64,000 nt of DNA, from NCBI GenBank assembly GCA_022791455.1, contig JAAVZC010000014.1, forward strand, positions 145,119-209,118. The letters run 5' to 3'. This stretch comes from Eggerthellaceae bacterium (GTDB lineage: Bacteria; Actinomycetota; Coriobacteriia; Coriobacteriales; Eggerthellaceae). Every line of letters begins with the position of its first letter. The first letter of the stretch is position 1. Under the pieces are notes generated by a model that had not been told where the DNA came from, made no database searches, and worked only from the letters and a program-made list of their open reading frames with translations. The translations under genes and the position numbers were made by a program. Shown here piece after piece: positions 56,005 to 64,000 of the stretch.

Positions 56005-56733
56005 CGTTGCGGGATGAAGCCCCTGCTCAGTTGCGAGCCAAGAAACCGGCTGGTCGAAGGGATCGAGAACGTCAAGCGCGGCGAGGTTGGGCAGCAGGAA
56101 AGCCTCGCGCACAAGGCCGAGCGCGATACCGGGGAATTGCGCGAGGAAGCGGTCGTAGTACCCGCCGCCATAACCGATGCGGAAGCCAGCGCGGTCGAAA
56201 GCGAGTCCCGGCACCAGGGCCAGAACGGGGGAAGATCCTTCGCTGCGCTCAGGATGACGAGGCTGGTAGCAATCGGCCGGCCGACACGGGATCTCTCCAC
56301 TCCGCGCTTCGCGCTCCGGTCGAGATGACGTAGTGGGAGCAGGTGCGAACAGCGATGGATGGGTGGCGGGGCTCACGAGGGTTTTGGCGGAAGGGACGGG
56401 TTCGGGGATGCCGAAGGTGGCGGGGTGGAGGTCGTCTAGGCTGTCGATGCGGTGCCATTCCATGAGGCGCGTGCCCGGCACGCAACGAGGAACCGCCACC
56501 AGCTTTCCGCAGCCGAGCGCCGCGCGAATAAGGGCACGCGTATCCACCTCAGCACCCACCGACACATACGCGAAAACAGCAGTCGCATCGCGAAAAAGCG
56601 GGCTCTCCACAACATGCCGGGCAATGGCAGCGTCCGCAGCTGCACGCTCTTCAGGCGCTATGAGCCCACGCCGCTCAAGCAGCTCCTTTCGCAGCGCCGC
56701 TTTGCGTTGCGCAATGTTATCGGCATCGGTCAT
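56002..56733 (-). CDS. 5-formyltetrahydrofolate cyclo-ligase family protein
   Basis: RKELLERRGLIAPEERAAADAAI; LVPGLAFDRAGFRIGYGGGYYDRFL; repeat-derived insertion in the middle. Confidence 0.9.
   Translation of the reverse strand: MTDADNIAQRKAALRKELLERRGLIAPEERAAADAAIARHVVESPLFRDATAVFAYVSVGAEVDTRALIRAALGCGKLVAVPRCVPGTRLMEWHRIDSLDDLHPATFGIPEPVPSAKTLVSPATHPSLFAPAPTTSSRPEREARSGEIPCRPADCYQPRHPERSEGSSPVLALVPGLAFDRAGFRIGYGGGYYDRFLAQFPGIALGLVREAFLLPNLAALDVLDPFDQPVSWLATEQGLHPAT
56233..56329. repeat. Two palindromic repeat copies, one of each subtype, inside 5-FCL CDS
   Basis: AGATCCTTCGCTGCGCTCAGGATGAC followed by GGGATCTCTCCACTCCGCGCTTCGCGCTCCGGTCGAGATGAC. Confidence 0.88.
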
Positions 56734-56767
56734 GCGCCCTCCTTCCCTTCCCGCCCATTATGCACAA

Positions 56768-56813
56768 AAAAGTCCCCCGATGCCGACGAAGAGGAAATGG
56801 CATCGGGGGACAA
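56768..56813. terminator. Strong hairpin terminator
   Basis: GTCCCCCGATGCC-N14-GGCATCGGGGGAC. Confidence 0.65.
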
Positions 56814-56877
56814 AAGGCAACGCGCAGGCCCATGCTACCGGGAGTAGGCCCGCACCCACCGAGAGTGGGTCGCAAGA

Positions 56878-56918
56878 AGATCCTTCGACTCCGGGCTCCG
56901 CCCTCCGCTCAGGATGAC
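56878..56918. repeat. Palindromic repeat, CTCAGGATGAC family
   Basis: AGATCCTTCGACTCCGGGCTCCGCCCTCCGCTCAGGATGAC. Confidence 0.85.
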
Positions 56919-57135
56919 AATGGGGCGAAAAGGGAGCCAGACAACAACGTCAACCAACCAGCGGGGTGGGGCGGCCCTCACAAAGCGAGTTCCGCACGAC
57001 GCGAAAGTGCCAGTGGCACTTTCGCCAAAGCAGGACTGTCTGAGCGACTGAGGGTTGCCCCGCCCCGCTCCCCCGCGAGGAGCGCCCAGCGTGGCTGGAA
57101 ACCGCTCCTCCCGGGCCGCCGCCGGACAACCAAGA

Positions 57136-58272
57136 CTAGGCGGACGGGACTTCTAGGGCTTCTTCGTCGATCATGACCACGGCGGGTTCGTCGGCGTTGA
57201 TGCCGGTCTTCGCTTTCGCCTTCGCGCCGGCAAAGACCGGGAAGGTGATGGCCTTGGTGGGGCAGACGTCGGCGCAATTGCGGCAGCGGCTGCAGTCGGC
57301 TAGGGTGCGCTCACCGTAGTCGATGTGGCGGATGTTGATGTCGCACTCGCACACCTGCGCGCAGCGGCTGCAGGGCACGCCCTGGGAGGTTTCCAGGCAC
57401 TTGGAGTCGTCGATCACCGGCACGAAGGTCTTGCTGAAGCGACCCACCAGGTTCATGAGAGCGGAGAGCGGGCAGAAACGGGTGCACCATTTCCGCAGGA
57501 AAACCAGCTCGATGATGAGCAGCGCGGGCACCAGGATGACGGCGATGGTCATGTCGCCGGCGGCGAAGAGGCGCCACACCACCAGCACGGTGGCGAAGGT
57601 GAGGCCAACGGGGCAGACCAGGCAGAATACCGGAAAGCCGAAGATGGCGGTGGAGAGCAGCGCGCCGCCCAGCACGTAGTGGCGCGAGTCGAGGGCAGCG
57701 TGCGGCTGCTTGCAGGAGGAGCAGGTGGCGCAGCCGGAAGAGGAGCAGCCGGTGAGGGCCTTCTTCTCGTCGGCCGTCAGCGGCTGTGCGGCGGAAGATC
57801 CTTCGCTACGCTCAGGATGACGAGAGGGGGCGGAAAGCGACTGCGCGGCGGCCTTCGATTCCGCAATCTCGTACTTGGCGATGTCGACCATCTTATCGTG
57901 GTTGGCGGCGGCCAGCTCGCGGCGCTTCGCAGGCGTGCGCAGGTAGTCGCGCAGGCGGGTGATGAGCATGCTGGGGCACAGCCACGCGCAGAAGGCGCGG
58001 CCCACCAGGAAGATGAGCAGGGCCATGATGACCAGGCTCACGACGGCGCGGGGCACCATGGTCTTGGTGGCGATCATCGTGCCCAGGGCGCCAAGGGGAC
58101 ACAGGGCGGAAATGGACTCCCAGCCGAATCCGGACATGGTGCCGGTGGAGACGCCCAGGATGAGGCCGGCGGCCATGACGACGAACACGACAGCGGCGAT
58201 GGTGGTGCGCAGCTTCTGGGTGCGCAGCTTCTCGGAGAGGTCTCCGGTGGTCTTCTTTGCTTCAGCGGCCAT
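57136..58272 (-). CDS. NapH-like 4Fe-4S membrane protein
   Basis: Multi-TM with FCAWLCPSMLITRLRDYLRTPAKRREL, FCLVCPVGLTF, CSRCAQVCECDI, CSRCRNCADVCPTKAITFP. Confidence 0.85.
   Translation of the reverse strand: MAAEAKKTTGDLSEKLRTQKLRTTIAAVVFVVMAAGLILGVSTGTMSGFGWESISALCPLGALGTMIATKTMVPRAVVSLVIMALLIFLVGRAFCAWLCPSMLITRLRDYLRTPAKRRELAAANHDKMVDIAKYEIAESKAAAQSLSAPSRHPERSEGSSAAQPLTADEKKALTGCSSSGCATCSSCKQPHAALDSRHYVLGGALLSTAIFGFPVFCLVCPVGLTFATVLVVWRLFAAGDMTIAVILVPALLIIELVFLRKWCTRFCPLSALMNLVGRFSKTFVPVIDDSKCLETSQGVPCSRCAQVCECDINIRHIDYGERTLADCSRCRNCADVCPTKAITFPVFAGAKAKAKTGINADEPAVVMIDEEALEVPSA
57795..57821. repeat. Palindromic repeat copy inside NapH-like CDS
   Basis: AAGATCCTTCGCTACGCTCAGGATGAC, translated as RHPERSEGSS. 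Confidence 0.85.
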
Positions 58273-58281
58273 GGATACCTC

Positions 58282-58944
58282 CTAGTTGTACGCGCTGATG
58301 GGCTCGACAATGATGGCGCGGCGCTTGGCGCCGGTGGTGGCCAGCGAGCCGGCCTTCATGGAAACGCAGGAAAACTCGCAGGCGCCGCAGCCGTTGCACT
58401 TGTCCTCGATGACGTAGGGGTGCGGGTTGATGGAGACGTCGGTGAGCTCGATGGCGCCATAGGGGCAGGCGTCGTAGCACTCGCGGCAGCCGGTGTCGCG
58501 GTAAGCGAGGCAGGTGGAGGTGTCGATAACAGCACGGCCGATGATAGTGCTCTCGGCGGTAGCGCCGGCGGGCAGCACGAGGGCTTCTGTGGGGCACACT
58601 TCCACGCACTTGGGCACGCCGCCGTTTTCGGCCTGGCAGAAATCGCAGTACTCGGTTTCGAAATCCAGCATGGGAGAACGCATTCCCAGCAGGCCATCCT
58701 CGATTTTGGCGGGCACGATCACCTTGCGCGGGCAGGCCTCGTAGCAGCGCTCGCAGCGAATGCAGGCGCTCACCAGATGCGCCTCGTCCTGCCCTCCCGG
58801 CGGGCGGTTCAGCGGCGTATGGCCCGCGTAACGCATGGCCCCCAACCCCAAAAGGGCAGCCGTCGAGCCCACGCCAATCAGCAGCGACCGGCGCGAAACG
58901 CTCATGGGCTCTTTTTCCCTCTTCTCTTCCTTCTTGTCTGCCAT
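58282..58944 (-). CDS. NapG-like Tat-exported 4Fe-4S ferredoxin
   Basis: MSVSRRSLLIGVGSTAALLG Tat signal; CIRCERCYEACPRKVI, CVEVCPTEAL, CRECYDACPYGAIEL, CNGCGACEFSC. Confidence 0.88.
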   Translation of the reverse strand: MADKKEEKREKEPMSVSRRSLLIGVGSTAALLGLGAMRYAGHTPLNRPPGGQDEAHLVSACIRCERCYEACPRKVIVPAKIEDGLLGMRSPMLDFETEYCDFCQAENGGVPKCVEVCPTEALVLPAGATAESTIIGRAVIDTSTCLAYRDTGCRECYDACPYGAIELTDVSINPHPYVIEDKCNGCGACEFSCVSMKAGSLATTGAKRRAIIVEPISAYN

Positions 58945-59027
58945 TCCGTTCTCCTCTTCTTTCGGGTGACAGGTTTCCCAGAACGAAGCAACCGTTGGAG
59001 GGGGGAGTTGCTCCGTTCTGGGAAACT

Positions 59028-59093
59028 TGAAAAAACAAGGGTGCTTGGCACATTGCGAAGAGCGAAGCATTTTGCATTCAAGCACCCTTGTTC
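59028..59093 (-). terminator. Intercistronic terminator-like hairpin
   Basis: Minus strand AACAAGGGTGCTTG...CAAGCACCCTTGTTTTTTC: 14-bp perfect stem plus T run, inside the operon. Confidence 0.65.
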
Positions 59094-59149
59094 AGTTTTC
59101 AATCAGGCGGCGAAGCTCACCACAGCTTCGCCGCCTTCAGTTCTTCTTC

Positions 59150-60046
59150 CTAGAAGAAAGGCAGCGCGTGGACGGCCACCATGTAGAGCAGGGCGCGCCA
59201 GATGAAGCTGCCCACCACGGCGCAGGCCAGGCCAAGAGCGCCGAAGCTGACGAACTTGCTGGCAGCGGCGCCGCGCATGGCCAGGAAGGCCAGCACGACG
59301 GGCACCACCACGCCCACCAGCTGCACGCCGCCCCAGTAGGCCAGAGCGTTGGAGCCGGTCAGGATGGAGCCCACCACCGAGTCGGTGTCGATCATGCCAA
59401 CGTCGGGCAGGGTGGGATCGAAGTAGTAGGTCACCTCGGTGAACATGCCGCCCATGTTGTTGATAAGCACGGCGTAGATCACCAGCACCACCAGCTGCAC
59501 GAGGCCAGCCACCAGGGCCACCTTGGCGGTGAGGCCCAGGGCGTCGTCGCACTTCACGGCGCCAGCGACGACCATGGCCACCAGACCGCCCAGGAAGCAG
59601 GCGTTCACCACGTAATAGACCGGCAGCATAACGGTGTCCCAAACGGGCAGGGCGCTCATGAGGTAGGAGTCGCCGGTCACCGCGCACAGGGCCAGGCCCA
59701 CGATGATGGCCACAACGCCCACCCACTTGGGGGCGACGCCTTCCTCGGAGCGGCGCATGAGGAAGAAGTAGAGCACCAGCACCACCGCGAAGACGATGCA
59801 GCCGATGAACTCAAGCGTGATGCCCGAGGTGATGTGGCCGAAGCCGTTGAAGATGCGCTCCCAGTGCTCCAGGTGCAGGAACACCGAGATGCCACCTACC
59901 ACCAGAGCCGCAGCCGCCACGATGAGGGAGGGCAGCTGCATCTGCTTGCCGCGACCAAGGACGGTCAGCAGGCCCTGCAGGGCAAGGGTGCCGCCGGCAA
60001 CGCAGAGGAAGAACGTAAACAGAATAAGAGGCCATTGCAGTTCCAT
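59150..60046 (-). CDS. DmsC-type membrane anchor
   Basis: MELQWPLILFTFFLCVAGGTLALQGLL...ISVFLHLEHWERIFNGFGHITSGITLEFIG. Confidence 0.9.
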   Translation of the reverse strand: MELQWPLILFTFFLCVAGGTLALQGLLTVLGRGKQMQLPSLIVAAAALVVGGISVFLHLEHWERIFNGFGHITSGITLEFIGCIVFAVVLVLYFFLMRRSEEGVAPKWVGVVAIIVGLALCAVTGDSYLMSALPVWDTVMLPVYYVVNACFLGGLVAMVVAGAVKCDDALGLTAKVALVAGLVQLVVLVIYAVLINNMGGMFTEVTYYFDPTLPDVGMIDTDSVVGSILTGSNALAYWGGVQLVGVVVPVVLAFLAMRGAAASKFVSFGALGLACAVVGSFIWRALLYMVAVHALPFF

Positions 60047-60049
60047 GAG

Positions 60050-60709
60050 TTACGCCCTCCACTTTCTGCCCTCGCGCAGGATGTACATCAGCTTGGGGGC
60101 GTTTCCGGTGTCGGTGAGGTGATGGATGTCATCGTTGGTGTAGGCCTCGATGTAGTCCTTCATCTTCACGCGAGTCTTGGTCATTTCGTCGTACTGGCAG
60201 CCGGGGCTGTCGGGATGGGCCGGGCCCTCGAAGTTGTCGACGCCCTGGTCCAGGTCGCCGAAGAAGCGGGCACGGGCGCCGCACTGGGCCACGCACTGGG
60301 GCAGTTCGCCCTGGCTGATGCGCTGCTCGCAGAGGGTGCACTTCTCCACAACCTTCTCGGTCTCGTTGAGGTAGCGCACGCCGTAGGGGCAGGCCATGGC
60401 GCAGAACTGGCAGCCGATGCACTTCTCTTTGTCCACCTGAATGGTGCCGTCCTCGGCAATGTGCGAGGCCTCAGTGGGGCACACGCGCACGCACTCGGGG
60501 TTCTCGCAGTGCTGGCACTGAACGGGAAGGAAGTACATTTCCACATCCGGGAAGTGGCCAGAGCCACCCTCGGTGGGGTGCGGACCAATGCGCAGGGTCT
60601 TGATCCAGAAGTTGCCCACGTCAACGCCGTTGATGGCCTTGCAAGCAACCGTGCAGGCCAGACAGCCGGTGCAGCGGTTGAGGTCGGTAACAATCGCGTA
60701 GTTTGCCAT
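60050..60709 (-). CDS. DmsB-type 4Fe-4S subunit
   Basis: CTGCLACTVACK, CQHCENPECVRVCPTEA, CIGCQFCAMACPYGVRY. Confidence 0.94.
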   Translation of the reverse strand: MANYAIVTDLNRCTGCLACTVACKAINGVDVGNFWIKTLRIGPHPTEGGSGHFPDVEMYFLPVQCQHCENPECVRVCPTEASHIAEDGTIQVDKEKCIGCQFCAMACPYGVRYLNETEKVVEKCTLCEQRISQGELPQCVAQCGARARFFGDLDQGVDNFEGPAHPDSPGCQYDEMTKTRVKMKDYIEAYTNDDIHHLTDTGNAPKLMYILREGRKWRA

Positions 60710-60725
60710 TTTTCCCTCCTTTCAG

Positions 60726-63700
60726 TTATTCGTCGATCTTCACGAGCGAACGGGTCTGCAGGCCCTTGGCGTTGCGGTCGTGGAAGGTCAGTTCAATCTT
60801 GGTGTCGTCCAGGCGCGGGTCGTTGGCCATCCATTCCTTCAGACGCGGGTCGTCGGCGTTGGTGATGGCCTCGTTGCCCCACGGGTCGCACGGCACGGGG
60901 TTGTTGAACGGCGAGTTCTCCGGCGTGGCCTTGTAGATGACCACGGGGTTGCCGCGCAGCTGCGAGGCGCCGCACACCCAGCACTGGGCGTACTTGTCCA
61001 TGGTGGAGTTGATGCCCACCAGCTCGAAGCCGTGCGCAGCGTGGTCCATTTCCGGATACCACCAGGCATGGTTGGCGTTGGCGGTGCCGGGCTTGATGCC
61101 GTAGTACAGGTCGACCACTTCGCGGATGGCGCCGAACGGGGTGCGCACCCAAATCCAGTCGCCCTGCTCCAGGCCCAGGCGAGCGGCGTCTTCGGGGTTG
61201 ATCTCGAAGCGCGGGGACGGCCACAGCTCGCGGCACCAGGGAAGCTGCCTGTGCTCGGAGTGGAAGTACACCGGCTGGCGGGAGCCAGAAGTGCAGATGA
61301 AGGTGTTGTCCGGGTACTGCTTCACCATTTCCTTGTACACCTCGAGGTTGTCCTCGGTGCCGTCGTAGGACTTGTTGATGTAGTTCTCGGAGGTCAGCTT
61401 CGCGGAATCCACCAGGCTAGCATCGTAGAGCTCGGGCGCCTGAACGCGGGAGTTCTTCGCCTCGAACCAGCAGGGGAACTTATCGATGTCGGGGATGGAG
61501 CCGTCATAGGCGGCACGATCCGGCGAGCACACGGCAGCGAAGGTCTCGGTCTCGTCGCCGATGTAGGACTCGGCGATGGTGGACCAGATTTCCACCTTGG
61601 ACGTGGGCAGGGTGAAGCCGCACTTCTCGTCGTAGGCGGCGTACAGGTTGTAGCCGGCCTGCTGGCGACGGTAGCCCATCTCCCAGCGGCGATAGGTGCC
61701 CCAGCGCTCGGGATGCCACTTGCGGCAGTCGAACCAGCCCTCTTCCTGGAACTTCGCGGCGTACTGCGGGAAGTCCGGGCCATCCGGGAACTCTTCGATC
61801 TTCCACCAGTCGGTAGCGTCCTTGAGCACGCGGTACTCCTGCTCTTCGTAAGTGACGTCGCCGCCCATCTGCACGAAGTTGTTGTAGTCCAGGTTGTTCC
61901 ACTCGTCGTACTCGGGGTCGCGGTTGTTCCACACCACGCCCATGGCCTTGTACAGGCAGATAACCGATACCGGGTCGAAGGTGACGTCGCCGATGGGCTG
62001 CACGCAGCGCTGGCCGGCGCCGAAGATGCCGCCCGCGCCCTGGGACACACGGCCGGTGTTGGTCTCCAGCCAGTGGGTGCAGGGGAAGACGATGTCGGCG
62101 CAGCCGTTGTTGGGGCAGGACCACAGGTTGAAGTCCACCCAGAAGTCCAGCTTGGTCAGGGCCTCCCAGGCCTCCAGCAGGTTCGACTCGTTCATGAAGT
62201 CGCCGGACATGCATACGCCGCCATGGATCTGGTAGGGGGTGTCGATGCCGTTGATGGAGTCCCAAATGGTGGCGGAGTCAGCCCAAGAGTTCCAGTAGCG
62301 CAGCAGCGGGAAGCGCTCGGCAGAAATCTGCTTGGCGTTCTTCTCGAACGGGGTGGTCTTGCCGGGCCAGGTCTTGGTGGGCTTGTAGGCGCCACCCTTG
62401 CGCTCGGCGATCCACCAGGCCTCGTCGTGCGTGGGCACGTGGTTGCCGTAGCGCTCGGCCAGCGGGGACTTCTCGTCGATCAGGTACTGAACGAAGTTCT
62501 GGATCAGCGGAATCTGGTCCTCGATGGACAGGTCGCGCGGGGTGTTGCCCAGCTCCATGGTGCCAACGCCCACGCCCCACTTGTACGCCGGGTGGGTTTC
62601 CCACTCGTCGTCGGTGACGGAGAAGTCGGTCACCAGCATGTTGGCGCGGCCGGCGCAACCGTCAACTTCGGCCTTGGAGGAGCCGCGGTTGCCGGCGGGC
62701 TCGTCGGAGTTGCCGGTGATGCAGGCAATAATCTGCAGCGCGCGGGTGTTCTGCACCGCGTGACCGGTCTGGTCGGGAGCCAACTGGTAGTGGATGCCGC
62801 CGTTGCCGTGCAGCGGGTTCAGGCGGGTGGTGTAGGCGCGAACCGCTTCTTCAATCTTGTCGGCGGGCACCTCGGTCACCTCGGACACGTAGTCCAGGGT
62901 GTACTTGGACAGGTGATCGGTCCAGGCTTCCCAAACGGTGGGAGCCTCGATGGTCTTGCCGCTCTTCAGCTTCACAGACACGCCGCCCGGGAACAGAGCC
63001 GGGTTCTTCGGTAGGCCCATGGGGTTGGACTTAGCGCCCTTGGCGTTGTCCTCGCCCACCCAGTAGGCGTCGTAGGTGGGGTCGGCCGGGTCGGAGAACT
63101 TGGAGGGGTCCGGCAGCCACGCATCGGCGATGATGGGCTTGTAGGGATGCTCCACCCACACACCGGTCGTGGGGATCTTGTGCTTCTCGCCTTCCCACTG
63201 GCAGGCCTCAGCGTCCCAGTAGGTGGGCTTGTTGTTGTTCTCGTCCCAGACGATGAAGCGACGGTAGGAGTGCTCTTCGTCGGCCGGCTCCCAGTACTGG
63301 GAAACCCACTCGCGGTCGAGGTCGGCCTCGGTGAGGATACGGCTGGTCATGTACATACCGCCGTTGCCCTCCTGGAAGTAACCCTTGTAGGTCTTGCCGT
63401 CGGCTTCCGGGTTCCACAGGAACGGAGCGTTGGTCCAGCGGCGCACGAAGGCGTCGTCGTAGGCCTCGTTGTCGCAGATCCACTTCAGCCAGCCCAGCGA
63501 CAGGCACAGGTCGGTGCCGACACGCAGCGGCAGCCAGATGTCGGCTTCCTTTCCCAGCGGGGTCATGCGGGGGTCGACCAGGATGTGCTTGTAAGAGCGC
63601 TGCGAGCAGTCCACAACGGTACGGTTGGTGGAGTCGTAGTTAGAGTACTCGGCCGCGGTGCCCCACTGCACATATACCAGCGGGCCCTGCTCCACTTCCA

Positions 63701-64000
63701 TCCAGGGGGAGCCCTTCTCGTCGGTCAGCACGCCGCCGAAGTGACGGGGACCCTTGCAGATCTCGTAGGCAAGGTGAGCGTTGGGGGTGGGGAAGATGGA
63801 CTTCAGGGTGCCGTAAGGCGGCTGGGCCCACACGCGAGAGGTGCCGCCCATGGAGAAGTTCGCTTCTCCGCCGTACTTCTCGACGATTTCCTTGAACTTG
63901 GCGCCCGCCTCGTCGAAGCCCTCGGCCAGCGAGATGCGCACCCAGCCGGGATCGTCCTCGCCCTTGGGGTTGGTGCGCTTCATGACGTAGCGCAGGCGGT
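60726..64000 (-). CDS. Molybdopterin oxidoreductase catalytic subunit, N-terminus beyond window
   Basis: Same family as modules 1-3 (ICKGPRHFGG, PVYFHSEHRQLPWCREL). The listed Met (MKRTNPKGED) aligns with an internal position of the paralogues, so the gene continues past 64000. Confidence 0.9.
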   Translation of the reverse strand, partial: RLRYVMKRTNPKGEDDPGWVRISLAEGFDEAGAKFKEIVEKYGGEANFSMGGTSRVWAQPPYGTLKSIFPTPNAHLAYEICKGPRHFGGVLTDEKGSPWMEVEQGPLVYVQWGTAAEYSNYDSTNRTVVDCSQRSYKHILVDPRMTPLGKEADIWLPLRVGTDLCLSLGWLKWICDNEAYDDAFVRRWTNAPFLWNPEADGKTYKGYFQEGNGGMYMTSRILTEADLDREWVSQYWEPADEEHSYRRFIVWDENNNKPTYWDAEACQWEGEKHKIPTTGVWVEHPYKPIIADAWLPDPSKFSDPADPTYDAYWVGEDNAKGAKSNPMGLPKNPALFPGGVSVKLKSGKTIEAPTVWEAWTDHLSKYTLDYVSEVTEVPADKIEEAVRAYTTRLNPLHGNGGIHYQLAPDQTGHAVQNTRALQIIACITGNSDEPAGNRGSSKAEVDGCAGRANMLVTDFSVTDDEWETHPAYKWGVGVGTMELGNTPRDLSIEDQIPLIQNFVQYLIDEKSPLAERYGNHVPTHDEAWWIAERKGGAYKPTKTWPGKTTPFEKNAKQISAERFPLLRYWNSWADSATIWDSINGIDTPYQIHGGVCMSGDFMNESNLLEAWEALTKLDFWVDFNLWSCPNNGCADIVFPCTHWLETNTGRVSQGAGGIFGAGQRCVQPIGDVTFDPVSVICLYKAMGVVWNNRDPEYDEWNNLDYNNFVQMGGDVTYEEQEYRVLKDATDWWKIEEFPDGPDFPQYAAKFQEEGWFDCRKWHPERWGTYRRWEMGYRRQQAGYNLYAAYDEKCGFTLPTSKVEIWSTIAESYIGDETETFAAVCSPDRAAYDGSIPDIDKFPCWFEAKNSRVQAPELYDASLVDSAKLTSENYINKSYDGTEDNLEVYKEMVKQYPDNTFICTSGSRQPVYFHSEHRQLPWCRELWPSPRFEINPEDAARLGLEQGDWIWVRTPFGAIREVVDLYYGIKPGTANANHAWWYPEMDHAAHGFELVGINSTMDKYAQCWVCGASQLRGNPVVIYKATPENSPFNNPVPCDPWGNEAITNADDPRLKEWMANDPRLDDTKIELTFHDRNAKGLQTRSLVKIDE

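Noticed and set aside
59027-60865. 612-aa plus-strand ORF
   Set aside because: Antisense to DmsB/DmsC-like genes; His/Gln/Ala-rich shadow ORF.
60780-63014. 744-aa plus-strand ORF
   Set aside because: Antisense to the DmsA-like gene; low-complexity shadow ORF.
63981-63983. MKRTNPKGED as start of the DmsA-like protein
   Set aside because: Paralogues have this sequence internally (LRYPMKRTNPK...), about 80-90 residues after their Fe-S motifs begin; the true N-terminus is outside the window.
1-64000. CRISPR arrays, tRNAs, rRNAs, prophage or IS transposases
   Set aside because: No repeat-spacer arrays, cloverleaf genes, rRNA sequence or transposase/integrase ORFs were recognised; palindromic repeats are not regularly spaced.

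Overview
High-GC actinobacterial window, most likely Eggerthellaceae/Coriobacteriia (inferred from gene content). It is dominated by five molybdopterin (bis-MGD, DMSO-reductase superfamily) oxidoreductase loci. Three are near-identical modules in tandem (25.9-42.5 kb), each a Tat-exported catalytic subunit plus a DmsB-type 4Fe-4S subunit, divergent from its own membrane-embedded LuxR-type regulator. The other two are DmsABC-like operons, at 4.8-9.3 kb and 57.1-64.0 kb (catalytic gene truncated by the window end). Housekeeping and accessory content includes htpG with a CIRCE site, a TPP-riboswitch-controlled thiamine-precursor ABC transporter, a GNAT/DUF1778 toxin-antitoxin pair, a HerA-like ATPase, nrdDG with candidate NrdR and DnaA boxes, a SNF2 helicase, a VTC/DUF4956/carbohydrate-binding cluster, a BaiA-like SDR, a two-component system and an Fe-ADH. 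Notable observations: (1) a G9 homopolymer puts the start codon and the Tat signal of one Mo-enzyme out of frame (phase-variation candidate or sequencing error); (2) ~297-bp gapless direct repeats exactly 11,040 bp apart bracket two Mo-enzyme modules and contain covarying hairpins; (3) a palindromic repeat family occurs intergenically and also in-frame inside at least five proteins; (4) a 6C-like RNA with two C-rich-loop hairpins; (5) a 110-bp tandem duplication with a strong hairpin. Everything was read by eye; no searches were run.
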